Shown piece after piece: positions 1 to 4,584 of a stretch of DNA of 8,567 bases. This DNA comes from Streptosporangiaceae bacterium (lineage in GTDB: Bacteria; Actinomycetota; Actinomycetes; Streptosporangiales; Streptosporangiaceae). A model generated the notes under the pieces. The model saw only the letters and a list, made by a program, of their open reading frames with translations, made no database searches and was not told the origin of the DNA. A program made the translations under genes and the position numbers. Numbering within the stretch: the first letter of the stretch is position 1; each line of letters begins with the position of its first letter. The stretch is from contig JASIBJ010000684.1 in NCBI GenBank assembly GCA_030045215.1, forward strand, positions 1 to 8,567, read 5' to 3'.

Positions 1-653
1 ATGACGACGAGCGCATTGGCCAGGCTGTGATGCTCGCCGCCGACCTGGGCATCCCGGTCGTGGAGGCGGGCCGGGCTGAGCTTGACCGGATCACCGGCGG
101 CGCCATCCACCAGGGCATCGCGCTGCGGATCAGGCGGTACTCCTACGCCGACCCGGCCGACCTCGTCCAGGTGGCCCGAGAGGGCGGTGTGCCGCCGCTG
201 ATCGTGGCGCTTGACGGGGTCACCGACCCGCGCAACCTGGGAGCAGTCGCCCGGTCCGTCGCCGCGTTTGGCGGTCACGGCATCCTGGTGCCCTCGCGGC
301 GGTCGGCCGGGGTGACGGCCGGCGCATGGAAGGCGTCTGCGGGAACGCTCGCCTGGGTCCGCGTGGCCCAGACCGCGAACCTGACCAGGGCACTGACCGC
401 CTATCAGGACGACGGGCTGTTCGTGGCGGGGCTCGATGCCGGCGGTAGCGCGGACGTCGGCGAGCTTGACCTGGCCGACTCGCCGCTTGTGCTGGTCGTC
501 GGCTCGGAGGGCAAGGGACTGTCGCGGCTCGTGGCGCAGCGCTGTGATGTGATCGCGCGGATCCCGATCATTGGCGCCCAGTCACTGAACGCCGGGATAG
601 CGGCGAGCATAGCCCTGTACGCCGTCGCCCGGCTCCGGGCCGAGCGCGACTGA
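1..653 (+). CDS. rlmB: 23S rRNA (guanosine-2'-O-)-methyltransferase RlmB/TrmH family, 5'-truncated by window edge
   Basis: This is a SpoU-class (SPOUT, trefoil-knot) RNA 2'-O-ribose methyltransferase that uses S-adenosylmethionine. RlmB-type members modify a guanosine in the 23S rRNA peptidyl-transferase region. The frame is open from base 3 to the TGA at 651-653 (216 visible codons). It opens directly into family sequence (DDERIGQAV, then AADLGIPVVE), so the start lies left of the window and the GTG at 27 is internal. The visible part begins in the N-terminal substrate-binding domain (ITGGAIHQGIAL) and continues into the methylase domain. That domain shows motif 1 DGVTDPRNLGAVARSV (from about 213, with the conserved Asn and Arg), motif 2 VVGSEGKGLSRL (about 500-535) and motif 3 SLNAGIAASIAL (about 580-615). 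The C-terminus is complete. Family assignment is firm. The exact target nucleotide is inferred from the family. Confidence 0.9.
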   Translation, partial: DDERIGQAVMLAADLGIPVVEAGRAELDRITGGAIHQGIALRIRRYSYADPADLVQVAREGGVPPLIVALDGVTDPRNLGAVARSVAAFGGHGILVPSRRSAGVTAGAWKASAGTLAWVRVAQTANLTRALTAYQDDGLFVAGLDAGGSADVGELDLADSPLVLVVGSEGKGLSRLVAQRCDVIARIPIIGAQSLNAGIAASIALYAVARLRAERD

Positions 654-825
654 CTTTCCGCCGCGCCACTCGCCCGGCTCTTCTGCTCATCCGTCGCCGC
701 CTCTCGCCGAGGTTACGAACATACGGTATTTCCGCCGTTTATCGGACGGATCGCTGACAGCGGTGCGCCGGTGACGCGCGGGTACTACGGTCATCGGGAG
801 CAGTCCGGCTTATCGTGGTGTGGGA

Positions 826-834
826 GAGGTGATC
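826..834 (+). promoter_or_regulatory. Near-perfect Shine-Dalgarno that fixes the methyltransferase start
   Basis: GAGGTGATC is exactly complementary to the 16S rRNA 3' tail, and GAGG ends 7 nt before the ATG at 837. This decides the start against the in-frame GTG at 771, which has no comparable site and would add 22 residues unlike the family. Confidence 0.75.
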
Positions 835-836
835 GC

Positions 837-2096
837 ATGACCGATCACGACACGGCCGGCATGACAAGCCTCGTATCGGGCACGGCTGAGGCCGCCCGCG
901 CCCGGATGACAGCCGATCTGCGCGCCCGTTCTCGCGCGCTCAGTGCACCAATTCAAGACGCGTTCGCAACGGTTCCGCGGCACCTGTTCGTCCCCGAGGT
1001 CGGCCCGTCCGATGCCTACCGCGACGAGGCGTTCGTTATCAAGTGCGGGCCGGACGGCATCCCGGTCAGTTCGTCATCGCAGCCCGCGATGATGGCGATC
1101 ATGCTGGAGCAGCTCGCGCTGCGACCAGGTCACCGGGTGCTGGAGATCGGGACCGGGAGCGGCTACAACGCGGCGCTGATCACGGTGATCACGGCGCCGC
1201 GCGGTAAGGTCGTCAGCCTCGACATTGACCTCGAGCTGGTTGAGCGCGCGCGTTCAAGCCTCGCTGCGGCCGGCTTCTCAGAGGTCGAAGTGAGATGTGC
1301 CGACGGTGGTTACGGCGATCCGGCCGGCGCGCCGTTCGACCGCGTCATCGTTACCGCCGGCGTTTGGGACATCGCGCCAGCCTGGTTTGAGCAACTCGCG
1401 GATGACGGCCGGCTGGTCCTGCCGCTGTCCGTACGCGGCATCGAGCTTTCTGTCGGGCTGCAGCGCGCCAGCGCGGGCTGGCACAGCACGTCAGCCTGCC
1501 GGTGCGGCTTCGTGAGGATGCTCGGAGCCTTCGCCGGCCCGCAGGCAGCGCTGAGGCTCGAGGGCAAAGAGCCCATGATCGGAGTGGTCTCCGACGGTGC
1601 TGCCGCTGACGTCAGAGCCGTGCACGCAGCGCTCGCTGGGCGCGCCACCGACCTGCCGACCGGGCTGGTCGTGACCGATCACAGCGAACTCGGTGACCTG
1701 GACCTGTGGCTGACTGTCACCGAGCCCCGGCTAGACCGGCTGACCGTGCTGAGCCCCGTCACCGGTCGGGTAACGACTCAGCCGTTGTTGCCGCTCGGCG
1801 GCTTGCTGAGCGATGCCACCGCGCCGGAGCGCATCGGCATCGCCACCCTGCTGCCCGGCACGGGCGCCGGGCATGGCGTCGAGGTCGCCGTACGCGGCTA
1901 CGGTCCGTGCGGCGAGGCGCTCGCGGAGCACCTCGCGGCGCGCGCCCTCTGGTGGCATGAGCTTGGCCGCCCAGGGGCCGCCGATGTCCAGCTCAACGTG
2001 TACCCAGGCGGGGTCGACGCCCAGCTGGCTCCGGGGATGCTCATGCTGGACCGGCCGAGCGCGAGCATTGCGGTCGGCTGGCCCGACCGCGGTTAG
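837..2096 (+). CDS. PCMT-like SAM-dependent methyltransferase, long 'FxLD-system' type
   Basis: This 419-aa Rossmann-fold methyltransferase is related to protein-L-isoaspartate O-methyltransferase (Pcm). A helical N-terminus leads into a PCMT-like segment (VPRHLFVPEV about 46-55; GIPVSSSSQP about 74-83, where Pcm has its substrate-loop Ser/Thr). SAM motif I is VLEIGTGSGYNAAL (101-114), followed by the acidic end of strand 2 (SLDID, D129/D131), motif II FDRVIVTAGV (167-176) and GRLVLPL (191-197). Classical Pcm is about 210-230 aa. This protein carries about 200 extra C-terminal residues with no motif I recognise. From memory, that length and the GTGSGYNAAL region resemble the actinobacterial family named 'methyltransferase, FxLD system', linked to lanthipeptide-like RiPPs and to isoaspartate formation. 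No precursor peptide or lanthionine synthetase lies in the window, so a RiPP role is unproven and general damaged-protein repair is the alternative. The 183-bp gap after rlmB suggests a separate transcript. Its TAG overlaps the convergent PPK2 stop. Confidence 0.8.
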   Translation: MTDHDTAGMTSLVSGTAEAARARMTADLRARSRALSAPIQDAFATVPRHLFVPEVGPSDAYRDEAFVIKCGPDGIPVSSSSQPAMMAIMLEQLALRPGHRVLEIGTGSGYNAALITVITAPRGKVVSLDIDLELVERARSSLAAAGFSEVEVRCADGGYGDPAGAPFDRVIVTAGVWDIAPAWFEQLADDGRLVLPLSVRGIELSVGLQRASAGWHSTSACRCGFVRMLGAFAGPQAALRLEGKEPMIGVVSDGAAADVRAVHAALAGRATDLPTGLVVTDHSELGDLDLWLTVTEPRLDRLTVLSPVTGRVTTQPLLPLGGLLSDATAPERIGIATLLPGTGAGHGVEVAVRGYGPCGEALAEHLAARALWWHELGRPGAADVQLNVYPGGVDAQLAPGMLMLDRPSASIAVGWPDRG

Positions 2097-3076
2097 CTCA
2101 CCCGCTCAGCGCTTTCGTACAGCAACGGTGCCGGGCCCACGATCAGCGGGTCCGGCTGCCCGACGAGATCGTCGTCCTTGCCGTCGTACGGAACGCGGGC
2201 AAGGACGTATCGCATCGCCTCGATCCTGGCCCGTTTCTTGTCGTTGCTCTTCACCACCGTCCACGGAGAGTCGGGCTGATCGGTGAAGGAGAACATGGCC
2301 TCCTTGGCCTCTGTATACGCGTCCCACTTGTCGAGCGAAGCCAGGTCTACCGGGCTCAGCTTCCAATGCTTGACCGGGTGAAGCTGGCGCTCGATGAACC
2401 GGCGCAACTGCTCCGACCTGGACACCGAGAACCAGAACTTGACCAGCGTGATGCCGTCCCTGGCCAGCATCCGCTCGAACTCGGGAGCCTCGCGCAGAAA
2501 CTCCATGCACTCGTCGGGCCGGCAGAACCCCATGACCCGCTCGACGCCAGCCCGGTTGTACCAGGACCGGTCGAACATCACGATCTCGCCGGCCGCTGGC
2601 AGGTGCGAGACATAACGCTGCAGGTACCACTCTGACCGCTCGCGCTCGGTGGGCTTTTCCAGCGCGACGATGCGGGCACCCCGAGGGTTGAGGTTCTCGG
2701 TGAACCGCTGGATAGTGCCGCCCTTGCCCGCGGCGTCCCTGCCCTCGAACACGATGACCAGGCGTCCGCCCGTCGTCTTGACCGACCGCTGCAGCTTCAG
2801 CAGCTCGATCTGCAGGGCGCGCTTCGCCTTGTCGTACTGCTTGCGGCTCATGCGGATGTCATAGGGATAGTCCTCGCGCCAGGTATCAACCCTGGAGCCA
2901 TCGGGCCCGGCCAGGTACGGCCTGCCCTTGCCCCGCTTGATGCGCAGGCCGAGCTGGGCCGCCAGGTCGTCGAGAAATTCTGCGACTTCTGGGGCGGATT
3001 TCGTCCCGGCCACGGATCCGCCCAGGGCCGGCCGCAGGGCGGTAACGGGCTGTGGAGCGACACGCGGCGCTGTCAC
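2093..3076 (-). CDS. ppk2: Polyphosphate kinase 2, class I type
   Basis: PPK2 enzymes move phosphate between inorganic polyphosphate and nucleoside diphosphates in the cytoplasm. Class I (one domain) enzymes mainly make NTP from NDP and polyphosphate. The chosen GTG start gives 327 aa. An N-terminal extension of about 65 residues precedes the core. The core has YPYDIRMSRKQYDKAKRALQ (about 71-90), Walker A GRDAAGKGG (112-120, Lys118), the region after it PRGARIVALEKPTERERSEW (131-150), Walker B MFDRSWYNRAGVERVMGF (167-184, Asp169) and the C-terminal SNDKKRARIEAMRYVL (277-292). GRDAAGKGG rather than GLDASGKDG favours class I over the AMP-using class III. The GTG overlaps the stop of the upstream small gene (GTGA), which indicates translational coupling. 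The frame stays open upstream to 3394, but that extension is only an alternate frame of the small gene. A GTG 21 codons further in (SVAG) is a second possible start. The TAA overlaps the convergent methyltransferase stop. Confidence 0.92.
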   Translation of the reverse strand: MTAPRVAPQPVTALRPALGGSVAGTKSAPEVAEFLDDLAAQLGLRIKRGKGRPYLAGPDGSRVDTWREDYPYDIRMSRKQYDKAKRALQIELLKLQRSVKTTGGRLVIVFEGRDAAGKGGTIQRFTENLNPRGARIVALEKPTERERSEWYLQRYVSHLPAAGEIVMFDRSWYNRAGVERVMGFCRPDECMEFLREAPEFERMLARDGITLVKFWFSVSRSEQLRRFIERQLHPVKHWKLSPVDLASLDKWDAYTEAKEAMFSFTDQPDSPWTVVKSNDKKRARIEAMRYVLARVPYDGKDDDLVGQPDPLIVGPAPLLYESAERVS

Positions 3077-3345
3077 CGGTCCGCGGAGCCCTTGCCTCGT
3101 GCATCCTTCACAGCTGAGGTTGTCTTCGAGGCCAAACCCTTGAGCCGATCCGCCGCCTGTGACGCGGCCTCCCCGGCTTGCTTGCCGGCCTTGTGCGCGG
3201 CCTCCCCGGCCTGCTTTCCGGCTTTCTGTGCAGCGTCGCCAGCCTGTCGGCTGACCTTCTGCATGGCGTCGTTGTCGGCGTACTTGGCCTTCGCTTGATC
3301 GTAGAGGCCGCCGGCCTTGCTCCTGACCTTCGCGACGAGACTCAC
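3073..3345 (-). CDS. Small Lys/Ala/Gly-rich helical protein with LEA-like 11-residue repeats
   Basis: This 90-aa protein starts at GTG 3345-3343, preceded by a strong Shine-Dalgarno (GGAGGG, 4 nt before the start). There is no signal peptide, membrane segment or Trp/Cys. Most of the protein is predicted by eye to be amphipathic helix rich in Ala, Lys, Gln and Gly. Residues 34-66 hold three units of 11 residues (QAGDAAQKAGK, QAGEAAHKAGK, QAGEAASQAAD). An 11-residue Ala/Lys/Glu period is the hallmark of group 3 late-embryogenesis-abundant (LEA) proteins, which are disordered in solution and fold on drying or on membranes. Small actinobacterial proteins annotated as CsbD-like or MT0933 antitoxin-like have similar composition and are alternatives. 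It is the first gene of an operon with PPK2 (GTGA overlap) behind a SigB-like promoter, so a stress-protection role is inferred. Function is not established. Confidence 0.75.
   Translation of the reverse strand: MSLVAKVRSKAGGLYDQAKAKYADNDAMQKVSRQAGDAAQKAGKQAGEAAHKAGKQAGEAASQAADRLKGLASKTTSAVKDARGKGSADR
3148..3246 (-). repeat. Three 33-bp coding repeats (11 residues each) in the small helical protein gene
   Basis: Units 3246-3214, 3213-3181 and 3180-3148 are in frame and encode QAG[DE]AA[QHS][KQ]A[GA][KD]. The first two are the closest in DNA. The period keeps the reading frame, which suits expansion by slippage under selection for helical phase. Confidence 0.8.
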
Positions 3346-3407
3346 TTTGCCCTCCGTCCTGCGACGAGAAACCGCTGTCAGTAGTCGCGATCAATGCTCA
3401 GAGCTAG

Positions 3408-3432
3408 ATACCCGTCGGGCCAGGCAGCACAC
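3408..3432 (-). promoter_or_regulatory. Candidate SigB/SigF-type stress promoter for the LEA-like/ppk2 operon
   Basis: On the minus strand GTGT (3432-3429), a 15-nt spacer and GGGTAT (3413-3408) fit the Streptomyces SigB consensus GNNT-N14-16-GGGTAC/T, and resemble mycobacterial SigF GTTT-N15-17-GGGTAT. Transcription would start near 3400, leaving a leader of about 55 nt before the GTG at 3345. The match is direct; its use is inferred. Confidence 0.5.
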
Positions 3433-3458
3433 CCAGCGGCGGGTACGCCCGGCCGGCA

Positions 3459-3474
3459 CGCTAGCGCGCTAGCG
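3459..3474. repeat. 16-bp perfect palindrome, candidate operator
   Basis: CGCTAGCGCGCTAGCG equals its own reverse complement over all 16 bases. It has no spacer and is followed by no T-tract, so it suits a dimeric regulator site better than a terminator. It sits about 27 bp upstream of the SigB-like -35 element (minus strand) and about 80 bp upstream of the ECF-like promoter on the other side. Confidence 0.45.
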
Positions 3475-3554
3475 GTCGTTTCCGCCAATTTTAGTAATTT
3501 GACCGGATTTCCATTTTGCCGGATATCTAGTACGTAACGATGCTCGATTTCCCA

Positions 3555-3583
3555 CGCAACCGGAAGTTACGCTTGCGCGTCTA
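3555..3583 (+). promoter_or_regulatory. Candidate ECF (SigE-like) promoter for the L,D-transpeptidase gene
   Basis: CGCAAC (3555-3560), 17 nt, then CGTCTA (3578-3583). Envelope-stress ECF promoters in actinomycetes typically have AAC in the -35 element and CGTC in the -10. The -35 here lacks the usual GG before AAC, so the match is imperfect. It would give a leader of about 90 nt containing the 3625-3647 stem-loop. L,D-transpeptidases are plausible envelope-stress targets. Confidence 0.3.
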
Positions 3584-3624
3584 GGAGTCGGACAAGTCTT
3601 CTTTTCGATCGCCTCGCCTGAGTT

Positions 3625-3647
3625 GCTCTCGCACTTCATGCGGGAGC
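3625..3647 (+). other. Stem-loop in the L,D-transpeptidase leader
   Basis: GCTCTCGCA and TGCGGGAGC pair over 9 bp (one G-U) around the 5-nt loop CTTCA. It ends 34 nt before the ATG at 3682 and leaves the GGGGAG ribosome site (3670-3675) free. It has no T-run, so it is more likely a 5'-UTR stabiliser or protein/RNA control element than a terminator. Confidence 0.45.
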
Positions 3648-3681
3648 GAGCCTCGGGGCGGGCTCTGTTGGGGAGTGATGG

Positions 3682-4494
3682 ATGAGGCATAACGTTTGGC
3701 GGTGGCTGTTCTGCGCGGGGGCAGTCACCGCGGCCGGGGCACTGGTGGCCGGCCAGGGATCAGCCGTCGCGGCTCCGGTCCCCACAATCGCGCCGATTGC
3801 GGCCGCAGCGGCTTATAAGCCACCGAGTGAGCCCCTGTACTTCGGGGAGACCGGCGCTGCGGTGAAGAGCGTCCAGCGTCGGCTGGCGCAGTTGCACTAC
3901 TATCCCGGACCCATTGACGGCAGCTACGGAGAGGACACGATCGAGGCTGCCTGGGCCTTCCGCGAGGTCCAGGGTTTGCCCATGAACGAGGTGACGGGCG
4001 CCGAGCCGATTAACCGGGCGTTCGAGCGTGCTCTCGTCCATCCCATCAACCCCTACGTCATGATCAAGCATGGTCCGTCCACCAGGGTTGAGATCAACCT
4101 GAAGCGCCAGGTGCTGGTGCTGTACAAGGACAACCAGGTCGAACTGATTGCCCACGTCTCAACCGGCGGCGGCTACTACTTCTGCAACCCAGGCGGCGGT
4201 GGTTGCGGGTACGCGATCACCCCTGACGGGAACTTTTACGCGTACTCATTCCAGTCCGGCTGGGTCACGGTTCCGCTTGGCACGATGTATAACCCGGTTT
4301 GGATCGACCCGGCGGCCGGGGTGGCCATCCACGGCGACATTCCGGCGCCCTGGTACCCCGCCTCGCACGGCTGCATCCGGGTGTGGCTGGATATCGCCGA
4401 CATTTTCCACAACATGATTACTGTCGGGGGATCGCATCCCACCCCGGTCTACGTCCGGGGAATCGCGCCCTATCAGCCCAGCATCGTCGGCTAG
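3682..4494 (+). CDS. Secreted L,D-transpeptidase with peptidoglycan-binding domain (YkuD family)
   Basis: YkuD-fold L,D-transpeptidases form 3-3 cross-links between meso-diaminopimelate residues of peptidoglycan stems, outside the membrane, and are relatively insensitive to most penicillins. This protein has 270 aa. A signal peptide (1 to about 30) has Arg/His near the start, a hydrophobic core and an AVA-A-type cleavage site. There is no good lipobox. A PG_binding_1 domain follows (about 53-117: GETGAAVKSVQRRLAQLHYY, then GPIDGSYG). The catalytic domain (about 135-260) holds HGDIPAPWYPASHGCIRV, with His217, His229 and nucleophile Cys231. Two further cysteines (168 and 175) bracket a Gly-rich loop and could form a disulphide after export. 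The ATG at 3682 has GGGGAG 6 nt upstream. There is no Ig-like domain of the LdtMt2 kind, so it is the simpler PG-binding plus YkuD architecture. It is apparently monocistronic, with a hairpin 8 nt after the stop. Confidence 0.93.
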   Translation: MRHNVWRWLFCAGAVTAAGALVAGQGSAVAAPVPTIAPIAAAAAYKPPSEPLYFGETGAAVKSVQRRLAQLHYYPGPIDGSYGEDTIEAAWAFREVQGLPMNEVTGAEPINRAFERALVHPINPYVMIKHGPSTRVEINLKRQVLVLYKDNQVELIAHVSTGGGYYFCNPGGGGCGYAITPDGNFYAYSFQSGWVTVPLGTMYNPVWIDPAAGVAIHGDIPAPWYPASHGCIRVWLDIADIFHNMITVGGSHPTPVYVRGIAPYQPSIVG

Positions 4495-4502
4495 TTCCGG
4501 TG

Positions 4503-4544
4503 CACATCGGCCCGTCCCAGGCTCGCCCGGGGCGGGCCGATGTG
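4503..4544. terminator. Strong hairpin between convergent genes, candidate bidirectional terminator
   Basis: CACATCGGCCCGTCCC (4503-4518) pairs with GGGGCGGGCCGATGTG (4529-4544): 16 bp with one G-T pair and a 10-nt loop. It starts 8 nt after the L,D-transpeptidase stop and lies 41 nt past the stop of the opposing ABC transporter gene. There is no T-tract, as is common for actinomycete hairpin terminators. Confidence 0.65.
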
Positions 4545-4575
4545 ATGCTCCTGGCCGATGTGATGCTCCTGGCCG
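4536..4575. repeat. 18-bp tandem duplication (2.2 copies)
   Basis: GCCGATGTGATGCTCCTG occurs at 4536-4553 and, identical, at 4554-4571, then GCCG at 4572-4575. The first copy contains most of the right arm of the preceding hairpin, so the duplication supplies a second partial arm (GGCCGATGTG at 4553-4562). Confidence 0.85.
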
Positions 4576-4584
4576 GCAAGCCGG

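Larger units (their letters stand above)
3346..3681. other. 336-bp divergent intergenic region
   Basis: The spacer lies between the minus-strand LEA-like/ppk2 operon and the plus-strand L,D-transpeptidase gene. It holds a SigB-like promoter reading left, a 16-bp palindrome, an AT-richer stretch (about 3478-3550) containing TTGACC (3499-3504) with ATATCT 18 nt further on, an ECF-like promoter candidate reading right, and a stem-loop close to the transpeptidase start. A 73-codon minus-strand frame (3690-3469) crosses it, but I see no family features in it. I found no tRNA and no recognisable riboswitch core. Confidence 0.7.

Noticed and set aside
780..785. GGGTAC before the methyltransferase (and another at 3441-3446) as SigB-type -10 boxes
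   Set aside because: Neither has a GNNT element at 14-16 nt upstream; single hexamers are expected by chance.
654..836. Searched for a RiPP precursor next to the methyltransferase
   Set aside because: No short frame with a ribosome site and an FxLD-like leader or Ser/Thr/Cys-rich core was found on either strand.
1177..1194. 9-bp tandem duplication TGATCACGG in the methyltransferase gene
   Set aside because: It is in frame, short, and encodes ordinary helix residues (LITVIT) after motif I; no sign of function beyond coding.
3077..3394. 106-codon N-terminal extension of ppk2 (open frame to 3394)
   Set aside because: It is the alternate frame of the small repeat-protein gene, is Arg/Gln/Gly-rich with no PPK2 similarity, and the small gene has the better Shine-Dalgarno and a GTGA coupling to the shorter ppk2.
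3346..3681. Possible c-di-AMP (ydaO-type) riboswitch before the cell-wall enzyme gene
   Set aside because: This riboswitch often precedes actinobacterial cell-wall hydrolase genes, but I could not see its conserved core or multi-stem layout, only one simple stem-loop.
3469..3690. 73-codon minus-strand frame in the divergent spacer
   Set aside because: It has no family features, and it crosses the probable promoter, the stem-loop and the start of the transpeptidase gene.
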